A stretch of DNA of 64,000 nucleotides from Paraphysomonas bandaiensis (lineage: Eukaryota; Chrysophyceae). The notes under the pieces are model-generated. The model was not told the origin of the DNA. It did not search any database and saw only the letters and a program-made list of their open reading frames with translations. The stretch spans positions 62,001-126,000 of the forward strand of contig CBFFRP010000379.1 of assembly GCA_965644295.1 (NCBI GenBank), read 5' to 3'. How positions within the stretch are numbered: the first letter of the stretch is position 1; every line of letters begins with the position of its first letter. Shown piece after piece: positions 22,431-34,900 of this stretch. Both the position numbers and the translations under genes were made by a program.

Positions 22431-22920
22431 TGATGCGATATAGATCCCTCAACAAAGTCGGACTCGCACCTTTTCGTGGTGTTCTGGGGGATAAGTACCG
22501 GAGAGATTCTCTCTGGGAAACTAACGTGAGCCGCAAGCATAGTCAGCAGATAATGTTCTTCCCACTCATAGCCGAATGCTTGTGTGGTACAAGGGACACC
22601 AATAGGTGTCACTTGTGTAGACGTCTTTGGGCCCTGACGAATAAACAGGCATTCGGGACAGGGCCCACCTGCAGGGTAATCGGGGTATTGGGCTGCCTGC
22701 TGAAGTCAAGCATCCGGGATGTTCACCTTAAGGACACAGAACGGAAGTGGTTGCACCTTGGTGCTTGCGGCGACGCACAAGCATCTTCCGTAGCGTTAAA
22801 TAGTAGGATAAAAAAGTGTGTACTGATTAGTTACAGGTAAAGGTCTAGCTAGTTTTTGTCTAGCATTCATCTAGCTACTAAGTTGCTGCAGGTTTTTAAC
22901 GCCTATTGCTAAATAAAAGA
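22430..22920 (-). mobile_element. Right-hand part of a TTTAGCAATAGG-family element
   Basis: Internal segment at 22440-22700 (reverse complement of 55725-56010), then the subterminal block at about 22745-22800 (GGTTGCACCTTGGTGCTTGC), then the terminus at about 22800-22920 ending AACGCCTATTGCTAAA. This copy shows that the internal segment and the terminal block belong to one element. No matching left end lies within reach, so it is truncated. Confidence 0.65.
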
Positions 22921-23467
22921 CTTTTTCAATATAATATGTTAATATACCTGACATCTGCTGACTTCAGAATTTTTGAGTCCCTAATGTGAACATGTGAACA
23001 GCCCGGATACTTAGCTTCAGCAAGTAGCCCAATACTCCGGATGCTATTGAGGTGACCCCATTGTCTATTAAGTCACTTAGAAATTACTCCCAACGTCATC
23101 ATTAAGATAGAAGATAAAAAGCGAGGAGAGAGCTAACCAGGAATTGGAATTTAATGTCTATATTTCCCGGCCCAATTCTGGTAAAAAAAGAATTTTTGAG
23201 ACAAAATGGGGATACTTACACACACGCAACGACACGAAATAATTTTACTGCCAATATTATGTTTCTTATTTACTGTTGTATGTTACATGCTATCCACATC
23301 ACATTACTTGCGGCGCCATGTGAGTATACAGAACGCATTCTTATCAAAATATGCGAATAACAACTAACGTGAGGGTGTAGACAATTCTTATCCAAGCTTC
23401 GTGTTTGTCCCAGTTACAAATTGGCAATACCACTGACGTGTGACATAAAACTGACAATGGACAAAGC
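22921..23467. other. Intergenic with a small repeat fragment
   Basis: Bases about 22950-23045 (CTTCAGCAAGTAGCCCAATACTCCGGATG) resemble the edge of the internal segment at 55725-55790. The rest shows nothing. It includes the 3' flank of the minus-strand gene ending at 23468. Confidence 0.4.
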
Positions 23468-25070
23468 TCAGTAAAACCTATTGTCAGTAGTTCTACCATT
23501 ACTAAAGGAGGAGTTGGGTGGAGGATAGGTGTTGTTACTTTCGCTCATTCTAGAAAACCGGGCCAATTCCGTTTCTCTGTCGGGAGGTGCATAAGAAGCC
23601 ATATATCTATTTGCATCAAATTCACCGTCCCCTGATGTGCTGACAGCTGAATACCTAGGGCCTGAAAACGTGGAGGCGAGTGCGTTCTTGAAGTTCCTTT
23701 TCGAAGTTAAAATTAGTTCATATAAAACAGTAACACATAGATATATACGTATATACGCATACACCCAAAACAGCTGACATATACAACATTTAAATAGACA
23801 TACATACAATAACAAGGCAAACATACTTGTAAAAGTAGGCACAGGTACCGCCAACTACCATTACGAGAACAAAAGAGTAGAACATGTACGTGCTGCTCTC
23901 TATGGTCCCACTTCCTCTGTTACTGGAATTCAACAGGACTGTCGTGGGTGAAGAGGAAGGTCTTGATGTTTCAAAGGGAATAGGGTCAGCAAGGGTGGGA
24001 ATCGGTGTAGGAAAGCAAGTAGGCGATGGCGTTGGGGCAGCAGTATCCACAAAAACAGGAACAGGAGTCGGAATTTTCGTCGGAGAGTAGGTGGCGTACT
24101 CCACAGACGGATGCGGGGTGGGGATGCGTTTGGGAGCGGGCGTTGTTGGTGCAACAAAATCGGTTGTTGGAACGGGTGTAGGATAAGCGGTTCTTTTCTT
24201 AGTGGGTGTGGGAGTGGGGGGGTAATCTGTAGGTATTTCTATAAAAAAATCAGTGGTAGGAACTGCAGTAGGTGGGTCTGTGGACTTCTTTGGAACTGGT
24301 GTGGTTGGAGCAACGAAATCAGTGGTAGGAACTGCAGTAGGTGGGTCTGTGGACTTCTTTGGAACCGGGGTAGTTGGAGCAACGAAATCAGTGGTAGGAG
24401 CTGCAGTAGGTGGGTCTGTGGACTTCTTTGGGGCTGGTGTGGTTGGAGCAACGAAATCAGTGGTAGGAACTGCAGTAGGTGGGTCTGTGGACTTCTTTGG
24501 AACTGGTGTGGTTGGAGCAACGAAATCAGTGGTAGGAACTGCAGTAGGTGGGTCTGTGGACTTCTTTGGAACCGGGGTAGTTGGAGCAACGAAATCAGTG
24601 GTAGGAACTGCAGTAGGTGGGTCTGTGGACTTCTTTGGAACCGGGGTAGTTGGAGCAACGAAATCAGTGGTAGGAACTGCAGTAGGTGGGTCTGTGGACT
24701 TCTTTGGAACCGGGGTAGTTGGAGCAACGAAATCAGTGGTAGGAACTGCAGTAGGTGGGTCTGTGGACTTCTTTGGAACCGGGGTAGTTGGAGCAACGAA
24801 ATCAGTGGTAGGAACTGCAGTAGGTGGGTCTGTGGACTTCTTTGGAACTGGTGTGGTTGGAGCAACGAAATCAGTGGTAGGTAGAGGGGTAGGTGGATGA
24901 TTAGCGGGTATATTAATGAAAAATCCTGTTGTCGGTGCAGCAGTTTGATCCTCTTGAGATACTAATCGTTGTGTTTGAGGATATGGTGTAGATGGCATCT
25001 GCTCTATAGATGAAGATGAGGAGAAGTCGAACCATATACATGTATATATAAATATTAACACTGATTTCAT
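23468..25070 (-). CDS. Secreted/type I membrane protein with 23-residue Pro/Thr repeats
   Basis: Two exons, 25070-23827 and 23696-23468, with a 130-bp intron and matched phase; the product is 490 aa. A hydrophobic signal peptide covers about residues 1-22. The ectodomain is rich in Pro and Thr and contains nine near-identical tandem copies of a 23-residue unit (core TTDFVAPTTPVPKKSTDPPT), followed by more diverged Pro/Thr sequence. One membrane span (YSFVLVMVVGGTCAYFY) precedes a roughly 80-residue cytoplasmic tail with Tyr, Ser and Pro. The composition suggests an O-glycosylated, stalk- or mucin-like surface protein. That is inference; I recognise no enzyme or binding domain. Long antisense open frames across the repeats are a by-product of the 69-bp period. 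Confidence 0.82.
24252..24885 (-). repeat. 69-bp coding minisatellite, 9 units
   Basis: Exact 69-bp period (23 codons). Units fall into three types by the bases at GGAACTGGTGTGG (A), GGAACCGGGGTAG (B) and GGGGCTGGTGTGG (C). On the plus strand the order is A-B-C-A-B-B-B-B-A. The B run and the near-identity of units point to recent unequal exchange or conversion. Confidence 0.9.
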
Positions 25071-25784
25071 AATTAATTTCTATGAGAAGTAAAACACTTC
25101 AATAGATATGCTTCCTGTTAATGAAACCTCTATCAGATAGAGGTATATGAGGACTGTAGATGGATTGTTTAATACACTATGACGACAATGAGAATGATGG
25201 AGTTGGATTGGAGATACATGCATATGGAACTGAAGGAGTTTTGAGGTGAGTTGGGAGAGAATCATCCATTCTAGGAATATAAATCTTGAAAACTGGTGTT
25301 TTGTTACTCAAAAGTGGTATATTTCTCTTCTATATCTGTGGTTTTATATATACAGGTGTTGCAAATGCCGTGGTTTTTATATGTACTGTCGATCATTTTC
25401 ACAGCACTCTTGTATTTATATGCAGTGTAGGACCTAATTTTTTTAGAGAGAATCCAGAAAATGCGGCTGAAAATCTAGAAGTTTGAGTACTGCACAATAT
25501 GTACACTTCTACAGCAGTACTATACGATAGCTGTGTGCAAGTACGCTAGGTGTACTTTACAATAGTACAAGTTGATGGGTATGATGTACTGCTGTATGAT
25601 ACGCAGATTGCCCTATTAAAGATCTCACAGTCACACAGTCGTAGATAGTCTATAGTCTATTAGCCAGTAACTATCAATCCTCTTCTTATCATCGAATAGT
25701 TCATAGTTCATCTTGATGACATACACATCCCTATCACTACAGTGCAGAGGATTCATATCTCACTGTCATCGTCCAATACCGTCT

Positions 25785-25940
25785 GCTTATATAGCAATAG
25801 GCATGGAAGTATTAAACTAATAGAAATTCAAACGAAACAGAGATCTGACTAGCACTTTATACTGATATCCTACAAATTTATCGCTACGGAGGCTGCTTGT
25901 ATGTCGCCGCAAGCATCAAAGTGCGACCACCTCCGCTTGA
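25785..25940 (+). mobile_element. Solo left end of a TTTAGCAATAGG-family element
   Basis: Begins TATAGCAATAGGC, runs through a diverged tract, then ATCCTACAAATTTATCGCTAC and the GC-rich block ending GTGCGACCACCTCCG. The order matches the left ends at 13615 and 63575. The interior beyond 25940 is missing. Confidence 0.55.
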
Positions 25941-26284
25941 TTTCATCATATAGATATAATTAACATAACAAACCAATCCTCATATAAGAGGAGCTTGAAT
26001 TCATTTTCTTATTCACACAACCCGTCAATGGAATACTTCCAAACATTGCGGAACTCTAAACTGGAATGAATAATATAATTTGAAAGATCAACGCACGGTT
26101 CAAGGCACATTGGGCTTCATTTCAGTCGTCCGTCTTCTCGAATATGTCTCTCCTGGCATCTGTTTGTTTTATGAAAAACTTATTAAGTACACTGATATAT
26201 ATATTGAGCACGGCTGCGTATCAATTACATATAATTGGATATTTTTTATATAATCTTTAAGATGTGTCTAATATATTCGTGAGT

Positions 26285-26380
26285 GCGTAGTATCCATTAA
26301 TTGATCAGCAATTGATTCGTCACCTAATAATAATTGCACTGGTTATTGATTGCAACCTGGTTAATTGTTACGCAGCCCTG
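26285..26380 (+). mobile_element. Solo hAT-type terminus
   Basis: Contains ATTGATCAGCAATTGATTC, AATAATAATTGCA and the outer end TTGTTACGCAGCCCTG. It matches the right ends at 42566 and 56563. No partner left end or transposase remnant is seen here. Confidence 0.5.
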
Positions 26381-26914
26381 CCATTGGGGTTCATTTGGCA
26401 GTTGAGAATTGAGAAGCAATATAGTAGATTTGATCCCATATATAATTAGTAGATGCAATGATCCCCGAAGAGTAGTAATATGTTGTAGAAATTATCGAAC
26501 AATCTGAAAATATAGAAAGCATAATACTTTTCCCCCATAATGCCCATGATTCATCTCATATATGATTTTTGTAATTATCAGCGCATATATTAGAAAAGAT
26601 GAATTTTATTACACACGAGGCACATGTGCCCGATGACATGTCGTGCAACAAATCTTATCCACAACGTTACTTAAATTCTAATGTCCCTGTATATGGTCTA
26701 CATATTTACGTCACTAAGTCGATAAAAAAGTACGGATGAGAAATGAGAGTGAGAGAAACTATGTCTTCCTATTTTTCCATTCAATGACTACAATATAGAA
26801 CTATCTTAGGTGTACCTATATCTTCAGCTCTTCTTCCAACGGAACCATTCCCGCCCAGCGCGCTGACCCGTGCCTGTACAAGTATCAGCATTCGTCTCAT
26901 GAAACAAAGGCATA

Positions 26915-29900
26915 TCACCTTCTCTTATAAAATAGCACATAGGCTTTTGGCGATACTGCATCCTCTGCACAAATCTCTTCGACACTACTGTCATTGAATC
27001 TATACCTGCAGTCGGCATTAGACGAAAGAATCAGGCATGTATATACGAGCTCTGTCACATACCACTTCTGATTAATAGGATTCTGTGCGACAGCAGTGTA
27101 ATGACCACCGCCCATACCTCCAATATGTTCGGACACCCCGTACAGGTCATACACGGGTGGTGCATCGTCGTTACATCTCGTTGAACTTTTGACATAGTCT
27201 CGCAGGTCGAGCCCTAAATAAAAATGGCCGGTTAGCAACACAAACGCAGCTACTTTAGAACTTCACTTCAATTGGTTCATATCTGATAACAAAAAGTGTG
27301 TACCTGTAATGGGAAAGTCTACCAATTGTCCAAGTTTATCTCTCTGTACAAAATATGTCCCTGATACGTACTGGAACCTCTTAAGATGAATGATGAGAAT
27401 GTCCGGGGTAGTCCAAAGATCAAACTTTTTAACCGGGGCAAGATGTTGCTTGCACTTCGGGCAGTACCAGGTTTCTTCAGCAGGCATTTGTTCTCTCTCC
27501 ACAAACTTGTTGAGACAGTCTGTGATGTTAATGGTGGACTTCTTACGGGCCATGGGCCGAGTTTCCTCGCCTCCTTCCCGAACTATATTCGAAGACTGAG
27601 AGTGAGACTCTAATTCTCCATCACCCAAATGGAGCCTCGACACCGCATTCTCATCAAAATGGTCCGGCTCACGGGCATCTTCTTTCCACACACACATCAG
27701 CGCCTCGTACTGACTGAAAACGAAATTTTTTTCCATTTCCCCAGTGAACTTCCCTTTGGATGTATATCCATAAGAGTTAGTGATGTGGACTTCATATGGT
27801 GCTCCAGATTGGCCTCGCTCAGGATTGTAGTCATAATACGTTGAGTCCTCATGCACGTACTCTTTCATGACATCCCACAAGATCTTGTAGATATCACGGA
27901 CAGTCGTATGGCCTTTGTGATATGAAATTCTATGAGAGGGACCTATCAAATCGAACGACAAGTAACTGGAAGTACTCCTATTCTTCTGAATAGCGCCCAT
28001 CATTACATCACAGTAGCCATACTGGACATCTGGTGCAAGCCGGGAGCTACCATAATACGAAGTCGTAGTAGGCGCACTGCAAGGTGCGGGGTGCTCTAGC
28101 TCATAGGCTACCAACATGTCATACGTAGTCTTGGCCAGTTCTTTGGCAGAGGTGCGATCGTCAAAAGTTTTGTTGATTTTTGACCCGCTCTTTCCGGCAG
28201 TGCATATGTGCAAGAAACCGCCAGCCGTCTGCGAATCTGCTGGAGGAGACTTGCGTGTCTGCTTTGGAGTTGAAACCATAACAGCATCTCCGGACCCTTC
28301 TTCAGCCACCTCTATCTCATCGTCAGTGGAATCAGCCGTGTCCACATGTACACCGCTGCTACTACAGCTACCTGTTCCTTCGTCTTCGGTGCTACCCCCA
28401 CACCCCATGCTCCTGTTGTGATCCACCATCACAAACTCACCGCTCTCTGTAGACAGAGAGTTGCTATGCTGTCGACGGCGCTTCACGTCGGGAGTGACAG
28501 AGAGCTTAGTAGCAATTATCTTCTTGGCATCTGCTACAGTGTGGGTAACATCCATTTCAAAAACAAGCCTAATGGGCGTAGATCCATATGGGAGAGGGTA
28601 AACCACGACTACAACTTCAACAGTGTTCTTTATAGGAAGTGGTAGACTTAATGAACTATATTCGTCAAAAGTTACGCTCTGATATCCACAGCTCGCACAG
28701 GTGACGTGAGACCTCAGCTGACCAAAACAGCAATCCACAAGCTCACTATCATTCCTGAGGAGGAACCGTCGCCATGATTCTCTCGCAATAAGCTCATCAT
28801 CTCTTCCACCACTGTCAATTTTTTCCACGTAGGGTTTCTTAATAATTCGATTCATGTCTTCGTGCAGCCCGTCCAGCAAAAAAAGCATGAATTCCTGCGA
28901 GTCCTGTTGCTGATAGCCCGAGAATTGAGGCTGAAACTCTCCAATGGTTCGCTTAAAATCTTCCGGCGCAACCACGGTATACTGCCCACACCACATATCT
29001 TTGACTAACTTAGCATATGATGAGGCTACTTTGCCCCCATGCCCCAGGGCGTTCGTTTTGTTCAACTGAGAAGCGTAACGATCAGAAGTAAACACATCCG
29101 TCAATCTTTTCGTATTACTGAGGCACTGAAGCATGCTGTTCATAAAGCACGTGTTACCCAAGTTCATGAGCCCTACCACACCTTTCTCCACAGGAGTGCC
29201 TATGTGGTTAGACGACCGAGTGCCCCAAGAGTTGTACTTACTAGTTCCGTATGTACTGGTAGCATTGTAGTTGTTGTAACTCGAGTAAGCAGAGTTGTTG
29301 TTTGACCCCACTTGATAAGAAAGTGGAGTGTCAGAAAAATCTGCGCAACTATTCTTGACATGGGTGCCGGCCCTGGTGATACTCTCTCCATAGAGATTCA
29401 GCCAATCGCCAGAAGAACGTACTACATTGCAATCATCTCTATATTTTAGCTTAAGCTGTCCAGTCGTTCGGTTCAATGCTACCACATGTGCCGGTTGCCA
29501 CTTACTTCCAGCGTTGAGGTCTACGTACGGAGCGAAGTCAACCCGGTCCTTCTCTTCTAAGGCATCACGCCAATTCTCGGTCATTGTGTAAAGTGGGGCT
29601 ATAAAGCTGCCGAATTCGGACCTTGGAATATCCCTGTCGAATTTCCGGTTCCATCCCTTAAAGTGAACATTGATACCATCATCCCCCACGCGCTGTACAA
29701 CTGCCTCGTACCAGACGTCCACCTCATCTTTAGCATCTACATAGGAGTCACAACATACCGGTGGCATATACGGGAGATGTACCTATCAGATCGCCCCTCC
29801 TCAAGTGATACTTCCATTTGTTCAATGCCTCGTCTACGCAAAAACAGTTATATACTCGCACTAGCCGAGAGTTTAACCCACCTTTCGGCCAGTACCATTC

Positions 29901-30889
29901 CCCAGAATCATTCTTAGCTTTCAGCTCTACCATAATGTCGATAGTCGTGAAATTTATCTCCGACAGTTGTATACCTGACACACTCCTCAGGAATCTCCAT
30001 CCATCTACAGTATCCGTCAGATCAGCGGTCATCTTTCTCCCGTTGGTTCCACTGTCGGGCATCCCATCGTTGCCAACCCGAGCCCAATACCTACATGCAG
30101 TGCCATCCAACTTGAGGCTTTTACGTATGTCGCTAAGTGCGTCCTTGATATCCATGCGCCGCGAGAGCATAAGAGTTTTACTTGGAGACAAGGTGCTTAG
30201 ATCAGACACACCGCTTATTTCACTATCCAGGAATACCCGTACGCGAATGGGATAGAGTTCAACCTGGAGCTGACGAGAGTGCGCGGATTCTATGGACACG
30301 ACCTGAACATACTGTCAGGCCTACACATGACTATGACAAAACCAGCACACCTTCCTCACAATGCTTGGTCCGCCACCGTATATTCCCTCAAGTTCTTGAT
30401 AGGCTTCACTCGGAAGCAATACGTAATCGACGCCTTCGAATAAATTGCGCTTTAGCTCCCCTTCATTGTCACCCACTATATCAGTGTTGTCAATTGGACC
30501 TGGGTGATATGATTCGATCTCCTGATACACAAAATACATAAGTACATACAACACAACAGCAACTGTAGTACTTCAACAATACATATAATCACAGTATATA
30601 TAAACGATTAGATCTATACATATACATATCTACGCATACACACATACATATATATGTAATACAACACTCACCTCACTGCTCCTCGTATCATACAAAGGGT
30701 CATTCAATCCAACGTATTTCTTCAATCGATTAAACCATTCAACAGACACAACATTCCTTATATATTCTAGTTATCATCTTGATAATACTGTCATAGAAAC
30801 ACATACCACTTTGAGTGATCCTGAAGGCTACTGCGAACCTGAGATTGAATCAGGTGCTTCTGCTCGGATCTATCAAGCTGATGTGCCAT
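26915..30889 (-). CDS. Ubiquitin-specific protease, DUSP-UBL-type with inserted Tudor-like repeats
   Basis: Seven exons: 30889-30807, 30756-30672, 30521-30351, 30302-29783, 29736-27304, 27213-27063 and 27005-26915. Introns are 46-150 bp and all phases agree; the product is 1177 aa. It removes ubiquitin from substrates. Residues 1-116 form a DUSP domain (HPGPIDN, EGVDYVLLP, YGGGPSIVRKV); a ubiquitin-like region follows at about 122-210. Residues about 287-420 contain two Tudor/MBT-like units (first: WYEAVVQRV...VHFKGWNRKFD). The catalytic core has Cys483 in NLGNTCFMN, His1135 in GGGHYTAVAQ and Asn1152 in RFNDSS. CxxC pairs (HVTCASCG, WYCPKCK) form the zinc ribbon. The acidic Ser-rich stretch inside the core is an insert, as in USP4/USP15. 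These are its closest look-alikes, but they lack the Tudor-like pair between UBL and core. The substrate is unknown. Confidence 0.93.
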
Positions 30890-31937
30890 TATTCTTACTC
30901 AAGTTCACTGTGTGTTATGTCAGGCTAATCAATGGCATTATTGTGATACTTTAAACATACAGTTCCATACACACCAGAATAATACACACACCCATCCAGA
31001 ACAATACCACGAAAATACCTACACACATACATACATACATACATACATACATACATACATACATACATACATACATACATACATACATACATACATACAT
31101 ACATACATACATACATACATACATACATACATACATACATACATACATACATACATACATACATACATACATACATACATACATACATACATACATACAT
31201 ACATACATACATACATACATACATACATACATACATACATACATACATACATACATACATACATACATACATACATACATACATACATACATACATACAT
31301 ACATACATACATACATACATACATACATACATACATACATACATACATACATACATACATACATACATACATACATACATACATACATACATACATACAT
31401 ACATACATACATACATACATACATACATACATACATACATACATACATACATACATACATACATACATACATACATACATACATACATACATACATACAT
31501 ACATACATACATACATACATACATACATACATACATACATACATGATACATACATACATACATACATACATACATACATACATACATACATACATACATA
31601 CATACATACATACATACATACATACATACATACATACATACATACATACATACATACATACATACATACATACATACATACATACATACATACATACATA
31701 CATACATACATACATACATACATACATACATACATACATACATACATACATACATACATACATACATACATACATACATACATACATACATACATGTGCA
31801 TCATGTTCATAGATTGCGTCATCCGCACAAGTGTTTATATACACATCTATCTCCAGTCCTTCTCTCTGCTATTTCCTGCTATCTCAGATGTCACAACACT
31901 TGTCTACATATAAACCATCTCTCACATCTGCTCAGTA
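30890..31937. promoter_or_regulatory. Divergent intergenic region dominated by a microsatellite
   Basis: About 1.05 kb between the start codons of the USP gene (-) and the LRR gene (+). Three quarters of it is the CATA repeat. Only about 130 bp lies between the repeat and each start codon, so any promoter elements must sit in those short flanks or across the repeat. Confidence 0.5.
31022..31795. repeat. (CATA)n tetranucleotide microsatellite, ~774 bp
   Basis: Near-perfect CATA array of about 193 units with a single interruption at about 31544 (CATGATACAT). Because three units make 12 bp, every frame stays open on both strands, reading Thr-Tyr-Ile-His or Met-Tyr-Val-Cys. These long frames are not genes. 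Confidence 0.97.
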
Positions 31938-34900
31938 ATGCCTTCACGAGCTGCTGTATGGTTCCTGTATCTACATCTCTATCTCTTACCACTCTACAGA
32001 TGTATACCCTCTCAACAATACACAGCCCTTCATGCTCTATACATCTCTACTTCAGGTGATGAATGGGATGAATATTGTAATATAAATTGGAATTTTACGG
32101 ATGGAAGTGATCCGTGTATTGATCAGTGGGGTGGAGTGGACTGTGGATATGATGCAGTGACTTGTCAATCGATTAATTGCACTGTGACATCATTAAGATT
32201 ATCGAATTGTAATCTTACTGGTTATCTGCCTGATGATATCGGCGATATTGATACACTTTCTGGGTTGTATATTGATAGCAATGAAATCACAGGCACCATT
32301 CCATCTTCACTTACTAAACTGACGCAGTTATATATTTTGGACTTCTCATCTACATTGTTATCTGGTTATATTCCACCACTGCCATCATCATTATTTTCTG
32401 TTAACCTTCAAAAGAATTACCTCAGTGGTCCTATACCGTCATACCTTTTAGATATTAGTTTTCTTGTTACACTAGATTTACGGTACAACATGTTAACTGG
32501 AACTATTCCCTCCAGCTTTTCCTTTCTGCCCAACATCGTCAGTCTAACACTAAATTCCAACTGTCTTACTGGTCCTGTTCTATCTCCTCTACCTCAGCAA
32601 TTGCAGGTTATCGATGTATCAGATAATATGCTCAGCGGACTTTTGCCAACCCATTGGTGCAGCGGTGAATGTCAGGTTTACAGTATTGGGGTGGGAGGTA
32701 ACTATATTCATGGTGATATCCCCTCATCTCTTGGTGATTTATCAAAGCTAAGCACATTGAATATATCTCGGAATAGTCTCTCAAGTAGTATACCTTCCAC
32801 AATTAGTGCCTACACCAGGCTACGTGATGTGGATTTTAGTAGTAACTATTTGACAGGAGTTCTGGATACCATTGTTGGAATGTCATCACTGAGCCAGCTG
32901 AGTCTCTCAAATAATTTGCTATCTGGGCCAGTTAGATATTTATGTATCAGTTCAACGCTGGCCCACCTGACATTGAATGATAACTATTTGACTGGGTCTC
33001 TGTCATTTAATTGCTCTCCTCCTGCCAAACGACTCTTCGTTCTTGATGTTTCGAATAACTTGCTATCTGGATCTCTGCCAACAGTTTATTCTGGTACTCC
33101 GAATATAATGCAACTTCATCTGAAAAGTAACTTCTTTACGTCCACTATACCTCCGGGGTTATGCAATCTACCGTACTTGCTACTTCTCGATCTTGGTACC
33201 AACGAAATCACTGGGTCTCTACCGGCTTCGCTATTTGAGGGCAACATGCAATACCTGTACATTCACGACAACGATATTGTGGGACCAATACCATCTAACA
33301 TAGGAGATGCACAATATCTTCAGCAGCTATCGGCTTTTAACAATGATTTGACTGGACCGCTTCCCCTTTCTCTCCGAAACTGCTCCTATTTGCAGACAAT
33401 ATTAGTGAAGAATAATAGACTAACTGGCCATTTGAACGACGTTTTCACGAGCAGTGGTGATTCCGTATTTACCCTTCTTCAGGCGATAGATATATCTCAG
33501 AATCGATTTTCTGGCGCTTTCCCGGATGCTGTTTTTAGCTTAGTGAATATTCGGTATATCGCTGCTACTGGTGGATGTTTTCATGGTTCTATTCCATCAT
33601 CGGTATGCGAATCCAGTACTTTGGAAACTCTCGTTTTGGAAGGATTACACTCAGGTAGAGAGTGTCGCAGACCTATTTGGAACCCTTTCGCTTTAAAACC
33701 GGCTTACATATCATCCTCCAAGGGTAGTACGATCCCGACGTGTATATGGGAACTTCCTAATTTAAAGACCCTTCACTTAACAGGAAATTTATTAGAAGGT
33801 ACCATACCTGACCCTCCTAACATCTTTTCCTTAAGCGACCTCAGCCTCGCATATAACACTCTGGAAGGTAGTATACCCCTTTCGCTTCGCAAATCCCCTT
33901 TGCGTAAGCTTGACCTAAGCCATAACCGTTTGTCTGGCACGTGCGATGACTTGAATGCTGAGGGCTATATTTCTGCACAGCAATCTCAGCAGTCCGTGAA
34001 ATTGTCCTTAAGTGTAAATCGTCTGTCTGGTCACGTGCCAAAAAATGTGAAGAGGATTTCTCATATCAATCTTCTTGCTGGTAATATGTTTGATTGCCGG
34101 GACACTAACCAACTTCCTAGCAGAGACCCTCAATCGTCGACATACTCATGTGGGTCCGACCGTGTCGACTATTCACTCCTCCTTTTCATAAGTCTATGTG
34201 TTGTTGTATGCACTACTTTTGGAATAATTCTCGCCTTCCGAGGAAATCAAATCTTTCGTGTCATTATCCAGCTCATTTCAGATCTCAGGAAATGGCATAA
34301 TGTTGCTAGCAATGTGAACCCGTCAATTAATCCCGAGCTAAGTAACTTCTTGCGAAGTCTACGTGAAATGCGCGTTCTCGTGATCAATATGTCTGTGATG
34401 ATAGTTATTACTTTTATGATAGTGTATATCATTCTTAAAACTGCTTTAGGTGCGGGTACACACACTTATCAGTATCGATATCTATTCTCAGCAGCTTTTC
34501 TAGTTGGATCCACCAGTGCATATGTATTGCTCTGTCTGGTGGTCTTCTCAATGGTAGTGCTCCTGGGCTTCGTCATGCACTCAGATACAAAATACTGTGA
34601 TTCTAACAAGGAAATATCACAAGGTGAGGAAGATATTGCAACGACTTCAGCATCGAATGGAAAAGCGAGCTCATATCTTCGTTCGTACATATATATAATT
34701 GCGGTAGCTTCCATTAATTGTGTCGTAGTCTTGGGTGTGAAAGGGTCCTATGTGTATATTTTGATATGGGAAGATGTATCGCAAGTGGCTGCGGGGTTCA
34801 TGCAGGTGGCCCTATCTCTATTTGATATCGTTTTCAATTCAATGGTGCTCACAAAGGGAATTAGTCTGTTTCCCCGTTTATTGCGGTCCAAGGTGCGCAT

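Larger units (their letters stand above)
25071..26914. other. Intergenic region with repeat fragments; no gene
   Basis: 5' flank of the Pro/Thr-repeat gene and 3' flank of the USP gene. Apart from the two repeat pieces listed separately (25785-25940 and 26285-26380), the sequence is AT-rich and I see no coding signal. Confidence 0.4.

Noticed and set aside
22418-22840. 140-codon frame at 22418 and similar frames at 55705-56064
   Set aside because: They lie inside repeat-family copies, differ by indels between copies and match nothing recognised.
24111-24900. Plus-strand frames of about 215-257 codons across the Pro/Thr repeat gene
   Set aside because: They are antisense shadows kept open by the 69-bp period. 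The minus-strand frame has a signal peptide, membrane span and in-phase intron.
29748-29782. Met start in the minus strand near 29767 as the beginning of the USP catalytic exon
   Set aside because: The in-phase splice acceptor at 29737 and the clear DUSP and UBL exons upstream show this Met lies in an intron.
30912-31913. Long open frames of Thr-Tyr-Ile-His or Met-Tyr-Val-Cys repeats on both strands
   Set aside because: They are the automatic translation of the CATA microsatellite, open in every frame because the unit contains no stop in any phase.
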